From Bacteroidales bacterium (GTDB taxonomy: Bacteria > Bacteroidota > Bacteroidia > Bacteroidales > Bacteroidaceae): a stretch of DNA of 41,753 bases. The notes below the pieces were generated by a model. That model was given only the letters and a program-made list of their open reading frames with translations, was not told the DNA's origin and searched no databases. Shown in pieces: positions 1-8,571 of the stretch (positions are counted from its first letter, which is position 1; every line of letters starts with the position of its first letter). Both the position numbers and the translations under genes were made by a program. The stretch covers positions 1 through 41,753 of the forward strand of contig JAUMYJ010000005.1 in NCBI GenBank assembly GCA_030528715.1, given 5' to 3'.

Positions 1-137
1 ACCCTCACATGGAACTCGTGAGTTTTGGCCCTACGCTCGAATCGCCTCACACGCCTCAGGAGCGTTGCCACATTCCCTCAGTAGCACGCTACTACGACTT
101 CGTCGTGAAAACTATTGAGCGCATACCAGCCAAATAG
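1..137 (+). CDS. pepD: Aminoacyl-histidine dipeptidase, C-terminal end (partial)
   Basis: Only the last 44 codons are inside the window, read in the frame that starts at base 3 and ends in TAG. The visible peptide contains FGPTLESPHTPQER followed by VARYYDFVVKTIERIPAK. This matches my memory of the C-terminus of PepD-type (M20 family) Xaa-His dipeptidases, in which a conserved histidine near the end lies in a 'FGPT...HTPDER' stretch and the protein ends in 'IPAK'. These cytosolic zinc enzymes cleave dipeptides such as carnosine. A long hairpin begins 13 bases after the stop. The catalytic domain lies outside the window, so the call rests on the tail only. Confidence 0.72.
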   Translation, partial: PHMELVSFGPTLESPHTPQERCHIPSVARYYDFVVKTIERIPAK

Positions 138-150
138 CCATAGGCTATCA

Positions 151-206
151 TATCAAAGATTTCTCCGCCTCTCGTGCATATACGAGAGGCGGAGAAATCT
201 TTGATA
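151..206. terminator. 25-bp perfect hairpin, bidirectional terminator
   Basis: The arms 151-175 and 182-206 are perfectly complementary with a 6-base loop (GCATAT). The hairpin lies between the convergent pepD tail and ric, so it can end transcripts from both sides. There is no T-run longer than three after either arm. Confidence 0.8.
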
Positions 207-305
207 CCCATGGTGCATATTGCTACAAAACGCACTCATCTAAATACAACAAACCTACGATGTATGCCTTGACCTACAACTGAGTGTTTGATATTTTTAA
301 CAACT

Positions 306-1028
306 CTAAGCTAGGGATTGTTCCAAGCGGAGTGCTTCGGGAAAAATGATGTTATTCTCAATGTGGATATGCTCGTGTAAATCAAGCTCAAACTGACGAA
401 TGCTATCAAGCAATAAACGATACGAACCGCAAGCACCCTCGGGAGCTGTAAACTCATTCGTCAGCAAAGCGATACGACGGAAACGGCTACCCTCTTGTTC
501 GTGTTCACCCATCATGACTTCTATGGGCATAGCCACCGACCCACAATGAAATCCCTCAGGGCGACGGCCTTCGAGCAAACTATCGTATTGATGATAGAGG
601 AAAGGGAAAAGCACTTGCTCTTCTTTTTGCAAATGGTCTTCTAGGTCGATAAACGCCGCTTCAAGTAGCTGCTGTACTTCACACAATTCGGGGTGGGCGT
701 CGCCATGCACACGTGCTACTTTGGCCATAAGTGCCGACAACTCGGGGGTACGTTGACGAATACCACGATGATGTATTTTGAGCACATAGTCAATGAGCAA
801 ATCCATAGGCCATCGACCAAAATCTGGGGCAGTAGCTATTTCTGTCTGTACGTGTTCGAGTGCACGCACTACCTCGTCTTGGTCAACGCCAGCCTCTGTG
901 CATGCTTGGCTAAAAGGCGTGCTGCCATGGCAGCAAAAGTCGATTCGAAAGCGATGAAACACATGCGCCGCCGCGAAGTTGTCGGCGACGATTTGCCCTA
1001 CGGTATGGTATTGAAACTGATGTGACAT
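306..1028 (-). CDS. ric: Iron-sulfur cluster repair di-iron protein (RIC/ScdA/YtfE family)
   Basis: The 240-residue cytosolic protein has the two-part RIC architecture. An N-terminal ScdA_N-type domain (about residues 5-60) carries the double-cysteine motif DFCCHG (Cys32-Cys33). A hemerythrin-like helical domain follows (about 80-232). Candidate di-iron ligands are His86, His132 and Glu136 in DHLQKEE, His176 in MMGEHE, and His220 and Glu224 in HEHIHIE. Members of the family restore iron-sulfur clusters damaged by nitric oxide or oxidants, and length and ligand spacing fit a full, intact member. The gene is transcribed alone, away from the antiporter operon. Its upstream DNA has a clear -7 box plus direct and inverted repeats suitable for a stress regulator; which regulator is unknown. 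The usual motif is CCGG or CCG; here it is CCHG. Confidence 0.93.
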   Translation of the reverse strand: MSHQFQYHTVGQIVADNFAAAHVFHRFRIDFCCHGSTPFSQACTEAGVDQDEVVRALEHVQTEIATAPDFGRWPMDLLIDYVLKIHHRGIRQRTPELSALMAKVARVHGDAHPELCEVQQLLEAAFIDLEDHLQKEEQVLFPFLYHQYDSLLEGRRPEGFHCGSVAMPIEVMMGEHEQEGSRFRRIALLTNEFTAPEGACGSYRLLLDSIRQFELDLHEHIHIENNIIFPEALRLEQSLA

Positions 1029-1042
1029 GATGTACTGCTTTG

Positions 1043-1079
1043 TTTACTATTGAGTAATAAATATTGCTTTACTATTGAG
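1043..1079. repeat. 12-bp direct repeat in the ric leader
   Basis: TTTACTATTGAG occurs at 1043-1054 and again at 1068-1079, 25 bp apart. The first copy is also part of the small inverted repeat TTACT-N4-AGTAA. Both copies lie between the ric -7 box and its start codon, where a repressor or activator could bind. Confidence 0.6.
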
Positions 1080-1083
1080 GTTA

Positions 1084-1106
1084 CAAAGATAGCCTATTCA
1101 TAGGCT
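1084..1106 (-). promoter_or_regulatory. ric promoter with overlapping palindrome
   Basis: On the minus strand 1084-1091 reads TATCTTTG, matching the Bacteroidota -7 consensus TAnnTTTG. It overlaps the inverted repeat AGCCTAT-TC-ATAGGCT, which could be an operator. No matching -33 TTG was found at the usual spacing. The predicted transcript start is about 50 bases before the ATG. Confidence 0.6.
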
Positions 1107-1465
1107 TTAAGCTGTCACACACCTTACACTTAATATTTTTTATCACACAGCAATCCACCATACCCATGCCGCATGCCTACACATCAGCCTGCATACACTA
1201 GCCTCTATGTGTACCAATATACAAGCGAAGTATTGTGCCACGACTAGATACACATGTACCCTAACGGTATACGAATGTATCACGTCGGGATACATTCGTA
1301 TACTGACCCGATACAACACCTTGTCCCTAACGTGGTGTAGAGCGCCTATACTTCTCGCTTGGGCCTCACACGCTAAACACCACAGCCCCCTAAACATGGT
1401 TCTTGACAGCGTGGTACAAAAACAGAAAAATCAGTACAGTGCACGTAATATTACGTTTTTATTGC
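1092..1465. other. Intergenic DNA between divergent ric and kefB promoters
   Basis: No convincing gene lies here. The two open frames that fit (on opposite strands, 84 and 89 codons) overlap each other and have no recognisable domain. The stretch holds one 15-bp perfect inverted repeat (listed separately) and several partial repeats of ACAC/GTATAC-type words. Confidence 0.5.
1267..1303. repeat. 15-bp perfect inverted repeat between divergent promoters
   Basis: The arms GTATACGAATGTATC (1267-1281) and 1289-1303 are exact reverse complements around a 7-base loop. It lies upstream of both the ric and kefB -7 boxes, so it should not be part of either mRNA. It could be an operator, a protein-binding site, or the remains of a small transcript. 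Confidence 0.7.
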
Positions 1466-1473
1466 TAACTTTG
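1466..1473 (+). promoter_or_regulatory. kefB operon promoter (-7 box)
   Basis: The sequence TAACTTTG matches the Bacteroidota -7 element exactly. It predicts a leader of about 90 bases before the antiporter ATG. No TTG was found at the -33 spacing. Confidence 0.6.
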
Positions 1474-1571
1474 TAAATAAACATAATTGACAGCCTCGTA
1501 TACGTTGTTTCTTTCGCGGTATGTCTCCTCATATTCACCCTCAATATAATTAACACATACGCTACACGACT

Positions 1572-3863
1572 ATGTCGCAACTTCCACCCATCATCACCGA
1601 CTTGGCACTCATTCTAGCCGTAGCTGGTGCGGTGTCGCTCTTGTTCAAACGCTTCAATCAGCCAATGGTGCTAGGCTACATCATTGCAGGCTTTTTGACT
1701 GGTCCTGGCTTGCAGCTCGTGCCATCGGTAACAAGCCCCGAAACTGTAAAAGTATGGGGCGATGTGGGCGTTATCTTCCTCATGTTTGTCATCGGGCTAG
1801 AATTTAGCATGCGAAAAATCTTTAAGATGGGTAGCAGTGCGATGGTAGCCGCTGTGTCGTGTATGGTGTGTATGATAAGCCTAGGTGCACTCGCAGGCTA
1901 TGCTTTTGGGTGGAGCGAAATGGATAGTTTATTTCTTGGTGGCATGCTTGCCATTAGTAGTTCGAGCATACAGTTTAAGGCTATGGAAGACCTAGGCTAT
2001 AGCCAAAAACGCTTTGCTGGCCTAGTGCTGGGCGTATCAGTACTAGAAGACATCTTAGGCATCGTACTCATGGTTATCTTAGCAGGTATGGCACAAACAC
2101 ATACCTTTGAGGGCGATGCAGCCATGAACAGCATGATACGCCTCGGTTTCATGCTCACGCTATGGTTTGTAGTAGGCGCATTCTTACTACCATTGATGCT
2201 GCGCAAGATGCGCAAATGGATGAACAAAGAGACACTGCTCATCTTCTCACTAGCCATGTGTTTTCTGATGGTGGTAGTGGCCGATGCACTAGGCTATTCG
2301 GCAGCCTTAGGTGCCTTTGTGATGGGGAGCATTTTGGCCGAGACGGTAGAGGCTGATGCTATTTTGAAAGTGACCGAGCCTGTCAAAAACCTCTTCGGAG
2401 CTATCTTTTTTGTATCGGTGGGTATGCTTGTAAACCCCGACATTTTGGCCAATTACTGGCAGTCAATCCTCATCATTACAGCTGTGCTCGTAGTGGGTCA
2501 GATGTTTTTTGGCACAGGGAGTTTCATGCTAAGTGGTCAGCCTCCTCGCATTGCCATGCAGTGTGGGTTTAGTATGGGGCAGATAGGCGAAATTTCATTT
2601 ATTATTGCGGCGATGGGCGTGTCGCTAGGAGTAATGAGTGATTTCCTATACCCTGTCATAGTAGCTGTAACCGTTACCTCGACCTTTACTACACCCTACA
2701 TCATGCGCATGGCCGACCCTACGTACGATTTCATACAGCCCTACCTGCCACGCTCACTGCGCGAATGGACCACAAGCCGTGCAGAGCAACGTGCTGAAGC
2801 ACGCGAAGGCTCTGCACCCAACTACTGGAAAGAGCTTCTAGCAGCGCTCTTTGAGCAAACAGTGATTTATAGCATCTTGACCGTAGCAGTAATGCTGCTA
2901 AACTATGGTTTCTTGCTACGTGTGTCGCGCACACTATTGGGGCATTGGGGAGGGAATGCTTTCACAGCAATTGCGACGTTAGTAATCATCTCCTTCTTCC
3001 TACGCGCCATTGTCATGAAGAAAAATCACAGCATCGAGTGGCAAGCCATACGCAAGCGTGGCACGTGGCATCGCTTAGGGCTACACACAACGTTTGTGGT
3101 GCGCTATGCACTATGCAGTTACTTCATCTACTACCTTTTAGAGTTTGTATCGCCCTACCAATGGTGGCTGCATGCCATCGCATCGGTAGTTATTTTAGGG
3201 CTTATTATTGCATCGCGCTTTGTAAAGCGCGGTAGTATTCGCCTCGAACGCGTATTCCACCAAAACATCAATTCGCGGACAGCAGTGGCACAAGTATTGG
3301 GACGTATTAAGCCACGCTATGCCAAGCAGCTGCGCTCACGAGATGTACATTTTGGCTGGCTGCAAGTACCTGCTGAATCTAGCTGGTGTGGGCAAACGCT
3401 AGCAACCATTGGACTAGGGCAAGAGGGCGTGCTTATCTCGGCCATCATACGCAACGGCAACCGCATCAATGCTCCCGAAGCACACACCATCATCTTCCCC
3501 GAAGACCAGCTAGAAGCCATTGGCTGCGATGCACAACTCACAACCATAGCCGACCGCTTACGCAAAGAAGCCGAACGCCCAGAATTACTCGTGCCAACAC
3601 GTGCCCACCAAATGCACCTACGCCTACTCCCCATTACCGCAGACTCACCTTTCTTAGGAAAAACCGTAGCTAATTGTAACATCAAAGAAGACTACCGCTG
3701 CCTTATCGTAGGCTTTGAAACCGAAACCGACCGTTTAGAAACACCACAAGCCACACGTACTTTTGAGATAGACGACATCGTATGGCTCGTAGGCGAAGAA
3801 GAGGCGCTAAACCAAGTGCCAGGTATCACAACAGCCAATGTAGACGACCCCTATTCGCACTAA
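1572..3863 (+). CDS. Kef/CPA2-type monovalent cation:proton antiporter with C-terminal RCK_C domains
   Basis: The 763-residue inner-membrane protein begins with a Na+/H+ exchanger domain of about 12 hydrophobic segments (residues 5-385), with motifs such as VLGYIIAGFLTGPG and GVSVLEDILGIVL typical of CPA2 transporters. A second membrane block follows (about 425-560), an extension seen in Bacteroidota members. Two TrkA_C (RCK_C) regulatory domains end the protein (about 590-660 and 680-755). A full nucleotide-binding RCK_N domain is not apparent. The likely role is K+ or Na+/H+ exchange for pH and salt homeostasis; the actual ion cannot be read from sequence. It is the first gene of an operon, with the butyrate genes starting 12 bases after its stop. 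Confidence 0.9.
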   Translation: MSQLPPIITDLALILAVAGAVSLLFKRFNQPMVLGYIIAGFLTGPGLQLVPSVTSPETVKVWGDVGVIFLMFVIGLEFSMRKIFKMGSSAMVAAVSCMVCMISLGALAGYAFGWSEMDSLFLGGMLAISSSSIQFKAMEDLGYSQKRFAGLVLGVSVLEDILGIVLMVILAGMAQTHTFEGDAAMNSMIRLGFMLTLWFVVGAFLLPLMLRKMRKWMNKETLLIFSLAMCFLMVVVADALGYSAALGAFVMGSILAETVEADAILKVTEPVKNLFGAIFFVSVGMLVNPDILANYWQSILIITAVLVVGQMFFGTGSFMLSGQPPRIAMQCGFSMGQIGEISFIIAAMGVSLGVMSDFLYPVIVAVTVTSTFTTPYIMRMADPTYDFIQPYLPRSLREWTTSRAEQRAEAREGSAPNYWKELLAALFEQTVIYSILTVAVMLLNYGFLLRVSRTLLGHWGGNAFTAIATLVIISFFLRAIVMKKNHSIEWQAIRKRGTWHRLGLHTTFVVRYALCSYFIYYLLEFVSPYQWWLHAIASVVILGLIIASRFVKRGSIRLERVFHQNINSRTAVAQVLGRIKPRYAKQLRSRDVHFGWLQVPAESSWCGQTLATIGLGQEGVLISAIIRNGNRINAPEAHTIIFPEDQLEAIGCDAQLTTIADRLRKEAERPELLVPTRAHQMHLRLLPITADSPFLGKTVANCNIKEDYRCLIVGFETETDRLETPQATRTFEIDDIVWLVGEEEALNQVPGITTANVDDPYSH

Positions 3864-3875
3864 ATCAATCTAACC

Positions 3876-4802
3876 ATGACACGCCCTACTCGCTCTCCAC
3901 TACGACACCTCAGTGAGCTTCCCACACACCTTGCTCATCTTACTGCCAACGATACGCAGCCTCGGGTAGCCGTAGTATGGCCAAGTGATGAAGAAACAGC
4001 CGAAGCCATACTACACCTCTTAGCAACGGAAAGAGCAGAAGTGGTAGCCGTGGGCGAGCTACACCCATGCCTAGCCCATAAAACACTTACACATCTATAC
4101 GCAAGCACACCACAAGCAGCAGCTACAATAGCCGTAGAGGCCATACGACAAAAAAAGGCCGATGTACTCATGAAAGGGCATGTACACAGCGATACATTGA
4201 TGCGTGCCGTACTCAGTAAAACAAACGGCCTCATGCAGCCCGAAAGCCTACTAGCACACATCGCTGTCATTGACTGGGAAAGGTACCACAAGCTACTCTT
4301 TGTAAGTGACGTAGCCGTCATTCCCGAGCCTACACTTGCACAACGTAGGCAGCAAGTGAGCTACCTTAATAAAGTCATGCAAGCATGTAGCATTGCTGAA
4401 CGTAAACTCGCACTCATACACTTTAATGAACAAGTGCATGAACGCTATCCTCTAACGCTTGACTACCAAACACTCACACGTGAAGCCGAGCAAGGTGCTT
4501 GGGAAGATTTAATGGTATTTGGGCCGCTTGACATTGGCACATCTGTAAGTAGCGAGGCTGCCATGCTAAAAGGCCTTACACACCCAGTCTGCGGCCATGC
4601 CGATGCATTATTGATGCCCACACTAGAAGCTGGCAATACATTCTACAAAACCACAACGATATTAGGTGGAGCAGCAGTAGCTGGTGTTTTAGTCGGGGCA
4701 CACTGCCCTATTGTGCTCAACTCACGAGCTGATAGCTGGCAAACCAAGTGCAGTAGCCTTGATCTTGCACTCTTACTACACCTCTATCGCCACACTTCAT
4801 AG
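3876..4802 (+). CDS. ptb: Phosphate butyryltransferase
   Basis: The 308-residue protein belongs to the phosphate acetyl/butaryl transferase family (PF01515). The stretch KADVLMKGHVHSDTLMRAVL, the later FVSDVAV and the C-terminal GNTFYKTTTILGGA fit Ptb better than Pta. The enzyme converts butyryl-CoA and phosphate to butyryl phosphate, the first half of the CoA-to-ATP route that ends butyrate fermentation. Butyrate kinase follows 24 bases later, which strongly supports butyryl- rather than acetyl-transferase activity. Only 12 bases separate it from the antiporter gene, implying one transcript. Length is normal, and the ATG start sits directly after the upstream stop. Confidence 0.92.
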   Translation: MTRPTRSPLRHLSELPTHLAHLTANDTQPRVAVVWPSDEETAEAILHLLATERAEVVAVGELHPCLAHKTLTHLYASTPQAAATIAVEAIRQKKADVLMKGHVHSDTLMRAVLSKTNGLMQPESLLAHIAVIDWERYHKLLFVSDVAVIPEPTLAQRRQQVSYLNKVMQACSIAERKLALIHFNEQVHERYPLTLDYQTLTREAEQGAWEDLMVFGPLDIGTSVSSEAAMLKGLTHPVCGHADALLMPTLEAGNTFYKTTTILGGAAVAGVLVGAHCPIVLNSRADSWQTKCSSLDLALLLHLYRHTS

Positions 4803-4826
4803 CCCCACACAATACGCTCTACATTT

Positions 4827-5891
4827 ATGGCACGCATCTTAGTCATTAACCCCGGCAGTACCTCTACAAAAATTGCTGTTTACGAAGACGACACCCCAAG
4901 TTTTACTAGCACAATTGTACACACATTCGAAGTTTTGGCACAGTACGATGGCATCATGGCACAACTCCCAATGCGCTTAGAGACTATCTACGACACACTC
5001 GAAGCCGCAGGCGAACCACTCACGTTCGACATCATCATGGCTCGCGGAGGCCTTATCAAGCCTTTAGAGGGCGGTGTGTACGAAATAAATCTACAAATGG
5101 TAGGCGACACACAGCGTCCACTACGTATGCACGCTTGTAATCTAGGAGCTATCATCGCACACCGCATAGCCACAGAACATGCACACTGCAAAGCCTATAT
5201 CGCCGACACACCACTCGTTGACGAGCTCCTGCCCGAAGCACGCATCACAGGTCTACCCGAGCTACCACGCCAGTCCATGTGGCATGCACTCAACCAACGT
5301 GCCACAGCACGAAAACTTGCCAAACAGCTTGGTGGAAGCTACGAGGATTTTAACTTAATAGGCGTACATCTTGGAGGAGGTATTTCAATTGCAGCACACC
5401 AGCACGGCCGTGTCATTGAGGTTAATAATGCACTTGATGGCGAGGGGCCTCTCTCTCCTGAGCGAGCAGGCTCACTCCCTATGGGTAGCTGGACACAACT
5501 CATCTTCACCGGAGAGTATGGCCCCACCGACTTACGCAAGCTATTGGTAGGCCAAGGCGGACTAAGTGCACACCTCGGCACCAACAATGCCCAAGAAGCT
5601 ACACTGCGCGCCGAAAATGGCGACCAGCAAGCTCAAGTAGTCCTAGCTGGTATGTGCTATCAAACGGCACGCTACATCGGTGCGGCAGCAGTATCACTTG
5701 ATGGCCAAGTAGACGCTATCTTTCTCACTGGAGGCATGGCACACAACAGCTATATCACACAAGCTATTAGCCAACGTATCCATTGGCTAGCACCTATACA
5801 CCTCTTCCCTGGTGAAAACGAAATGGAAGCACTCGCTGAAAACGCGCGCCTCATCCTATCTGGCACACTACAAGCTAAAACCTATGCCTAA
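4827..5891 (+). CDS. buk: Butyrate kinase
   Basis: The 354-residue cytosolic kinase belongs to the ASKHA acetate/butyrate kinase family. It has the N-terminal phosphate motif INPGSTSTKIAVYED, the ARGG segment, the HLGGGISIAAH motif near residue 180 and the late LTGGMAHN motif. It makes butyrate and ATP from butyryl phosphate and ADP, completing the Ptb-Buk pathway. Length matches the family. The start codon of the broken alkD-like gene lies inside the last eight bases of this gene, so the two were once translationally coupled. Confidence 0.94.
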   Translation: MARILVINPGSTSTKIAVYEDDTPSFTSTIVHTFEVLAQYDGIMAQLPMRLETIYDTLEAAGEPLTFDIIMARGGLIKPLEGGVYEINLQMVGDTQRPLRMHACNLGAIIAHRIATEHAHCKAYIADTPLVDELLPEARITGLPELPRQSMWHALNQRATARKLAKQLGGSYEDFNLIGVHLGGGISIAAHQHGRVIEVNNALDGEGPLSPERAGSLPMGSWTQLIFTGEYGPTDLRKLLVGQGGLSAHLGTNNAQEATLRAENGDQQAQVVLAGMCYQTARYIGAAAVSLDGQVDAIFLTGGMAHNSYITQAISQRIHWLAPIHLFPGENEMEALAENARLILSGTLQAKTYA

Positions 5892-6619
5892 AAGTAGCCC
5901 TACTCTCAGCGAGCAACTTACCGAGGCACTATGGACAATACCCCCCCGAACGTGCCATGCACCATCAACTCTTTTTCAAAACAGGCAAAGGAGAGTATGG
6001 TGAGGGAGACGTATTTATGGGCATTACCATACCTCAACTCAAAGCCACGTGTCGCCCTTTTCTTATAGCTAGTCTCACCGATATTGCCGACATGCTCGAA
6101 AGCCCACCACACGAGGTACGCTATGCTGCTCTCCATATCCTACGCAAGCAGTTTGAACGCAAACAAACATCACCTCAACACAAACAAGCCATCGTAAGAT
6201 GTTACATAGCCGAAGCCATGGCTGGCCGTATCAATAATTGGGATTTAGTAGACACCTCAGCTTGTGCTATCTTAGGCGAAGCTAGCGCACAAGGACTATG
6301 TAGCTACAATAGCGTTTTGCACACACTCCTTAGCGATACTCCCTACCACCTTTGGACACTACGCATTGCCATCGTAGCCACACTAGCTCACATCAAGCGT
6401 GGCTACTCTGATCATACCCTTGCACTAACTACACGCTATCAAACACACCCACACGACCTCATTCACAAAGCACTTGACTGAATGCTTCGCGAAGTAGGCA
6501 AGCGCGACCTTGACTGCTTGCGCCAGTTTCTAGCCAAGCACACATTCCCACGCACCACACTCCGCTATGCTATTGAACGCATGGATAGCAACGAGTGCCA
6601 ATACTGGCTAACACACTAA
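5884..6619 (+). pseudogene. AlkD-like DNA alkylation repair gene, disrupted by a frameshift and an internal stop
   Basis: The frame starting at ATG 5884 encodes MPKSSPTLSEQLTEALWTIPP and then runs into a C7 tract (5941-5947). Removing one C restores the family sequence PERAMHHQLFFKTGKGEYG, which lies in the next frame. That frame continues through HEAT-like repeats with NNWDLVDTSA to IHKALD, where TGA (6479-6481) stands where the family has Trp. Translation past it resumes with MLREVGKRDLDCLRQFLAKH and ends YWLTH at TAA. AlkD-like glycosylases remove bulky or cationic alkylated bases using stacked HEAT repeats. With both lesions the reading frame is broken twice, so no full-length protein is expected; an internal ATG at 5957 could give 174 residues lacking both ends. 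Sequencing error remains possible for the homopolymer. Confidence 0.85.
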
Positions 6620-6639
6620 GCATGTACAATCACTACGTG

Positions 6640-6681
6640 TAGCCACCCAATGCTATTAAAGAAACAAGCATCGGGTGGCTA
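6640..6681 (+). terminator. Hairpin after the kefB-ptb-buk-alkD operon
   Basis: The 15-base arms 6640-6654 and 6667-6681 pair with one mismatch around a 12-base loop. It lies 20 bases past the end of the alkD remnant. Confidence 0.7.
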
Positions 6682-6735
6682 CAAACAATCTGAACACATC
6701 GCACGATAGACAGGCCATCACGTTACATTTTTTAG

Positions 6736-6743
6736 TAACTTTG
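6736..6743 (+). promoter_or_regulatory. SulP gene promoter (-7 box)
   Basis: TAACTTTG matches the -7 consensus and lies 46 bases before the SulP ATG, directly after the preceding operon's terminator. Confidence 0.6.
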
Positions 6744-6789
6744 CACCTTACTTGCACATTACGCAGCATCTTTTTTCCACTATCCTACC

Positions 6790-8517
6790 ATGAACTTAAA
6801 ACTACACCGTCTACGCCCTCGCCTACTTGACACCCTTAAAGACTACAACAAGAGAACCTTTATGGCCGACCTTATGTCTGGAACAATTGTGGGGATTGTG
6901 GCCTTACCACTAGCCATTGCCTTTGCCATCGCTAGTGGCGTGGGGCCAGAAAAAGGTATTATCACGGCCGTCGTAGCTGGCTTTCTCATATCAATACTGG
7001 GTGGTAGCCGCGTGCAGATAGGTGGCCCTACGGGGGCATTTATAGTCATAGTGTCGGGTATTGTAGCACAGTATGGCGTAGATGGCCTTATCGTTGCAAC
7101 TATTTTGGCAGGCTTGATGCTCATTGCCTTGGGTTTGTTTCGCTTGGGAGCAATCATCAAGTTTATTCCCTATCCTATTGTCATCGGCTTTACGACTGGC
7201 ATAGGGGTTACCATATTTACCACACAAATAGCCGACTTGCTTGGCCTATCCTTTGGTGCGAGCAAAGTACCAGGCGACTTTATAGGCAAATGGTGGCTTT
7301 ACCTCCAACACCTCGATAGCATCAGCTGGCCCTCGGTAATGGTTAGCCTAGTGTCTATCGCCCTCATTTTGCTCACACCACGTGTGAGCAAACGCGTACC
7401 TGGCTCGCTCGTGGCCATCGTAGTTATTACGATAGCTGTCTATCTTCTTAAAACATATACGGGGTTTGACGGTATTGAGACCATCGGTGATCGTTTTAGC
7501 CTAGACAACACACTGCCCGACCCAGCGGTACCTGCATTCAGCTGGGAGGGTATCCGTCTACTCTTCCCCGTAGCGTTTACGATAGCTTTGCTCGGAGCCA
7601 TAGAATCACTCCTCTCGGCCACCGTGGCCGATGGCGTAACGGGCGAGCATCACGACTCTAACACAGAGCTTATAGCCCAAGGCATAGCCAATGTTGTGAC
7701 TCCACTTTTTGGAGGCATACCAGCCACTGGTGCTATCGCACGCACCATGACCAACATTAACAATGGTGGCCGCACTCCTATCGCTGGCGTAGTACACACC
7801 ATAGTACTACTGCTCATCTTTCTCTTTCTCATGCCCTTAGCACAATACATTCCTATGGCATGTCTAGCGGGTGTACTGGCCGTAGTGGCCTATAATATGT
7901 GCGGTTGGAGCACCTTTCGTGGGCTCCTCTCTGGCAGTCGTGGCGACGTCGCAGTACTACTCACGACATTCGTACTCACAGTCATTTTCGACCTTACGAT
8001 AGCCATAGAGATTGGCCTTGTTTTAGCCTGCCTACTCTTTATGAACCGCGTGATGAAGCACACGCACATTGACGTCATTACCGACCAAATACGCGCTGAC
8101 CGCGACACCGACCTTAGCACTCACAACGAGACTATCACCATACCCACAGGTGTAGAGATCTACGAAATCAAGGGGCCTTTCTTCTTTGGTGTAGCCACAC
8201 GCATCGAAGAGCTCATGGCCGAGCTAGGCCATCGCCCAAAAGTACGCATCATACGCATGCGTCGTGTGCCTTTTATTGATAGTACTGGCGAGCACAACCT
8301 CGCTTTGCTCTGTGCCATGGCAGCCAAGGAGGGCACAGCCACTGTACTTTCGGGTGTCAATGCTCAAGTGCGCCAAACCATCACACAGAGCGGGCTTGTA
8401 GCTCAACTAGGCGAGAGCAACGTGTGCTTTGATATACACGATGCACTAGCACAAGCCGAACGCATCGTACGTGGTGAGGTCACTATGCCCCAAGCATTTA
8501 AGGCCAGCAGCCATTAA
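6790..8517 (+). CDS. SulP family anion transporter with STAS domain
   Basis: The 575-residue inner-membrane protein has the SulP transmembrane domain (about residues 25-430). Signature stretches are DLMSGTIVGIVALPLAIAFA, GSRVQIGGPTGAFIVIV and TGAIARTMTNINNGGRTPIAG. A C-terminal STAS domain follows (about 445-555) with VPFIDSTGEHNL around its phosphorylatable Ser/Thr. Family members move sulfate, bicarbonate or other anions, often with Na+ or H+; the substrate cannot be set from sequence. No carbonic anhydrase or sulfate-assimilation gene is adjacent. The gene has its own promoter and appears monocistronic. Confidence 0.92.
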   Translation: MNLKLHRLRPRLLDTLKDYNKRTFMADLMSGTIVGIVALPLAIAFAIASGVGPEKGIITAVVAGFLISILGGSRVQIGGPTGAFIVIVSGIVAQYGVDGLIVATILAGLMLIALGLFRLGAIIKFIPYPIVIGFTTGIGVTIFTTQIADLLGLSFGASKVPGDFIGKWWLYLQHLDSISWPSVMVSLVSIALILLTPRVSKRVPGSLVAIVVITIAVYLLKTYTGFDGIETIGDRFSLDNTLPDPAVPAFSWEGIRLLFPVAFTIALLGAIESLLSATVADGVTGEHHDSNTELIAQGIANVVTPLFGGIPATGAIARTMTNINNGGRTPIAGVVHTIVLLLIFLFLMPLAQYIPMACLAGVLAVVAYNMCGWSTFRGLLSGSRGDVAVLLTTFVLTVIFDLTIAIEIGLVLACLLFMNRVMKHTHIDVITDQIRADRDTDLSTHNETITIPTGVEIYEIKGPFFFGVATRIEELMAELGHRPKVRIIRMRRVPFIDSTGEHNLALLCAMAAKEGTATVLSGVNAQVRQTITQSGLVAQLGESNVCFDIHDALAQAERIVRGEVTMPQAFKASSH

Positions 8518-8571
8518 CACCTAGCCAAACAACAACCTACGGCTTTTAGAGCAAATACGACACCCTACACC

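Noticed and set aside
1143-1476. Two overlapping open frames of 84 and 89 codons on opposite strands between ric and kefB
   Set aside because: They overlap each other, contain the inverted repeat and the kefB promoter box, and show no domain or sensible composition.
6479-6481. TGA as a sense codon for Trp (alternative genetic code)
   Set aside because: Trp is encoded by TGG throughout, and porE and comEC end in TGA at positions consistent with their family ends. A nonsense mutation explains the single case, especially beside a frameshift in the same gene.
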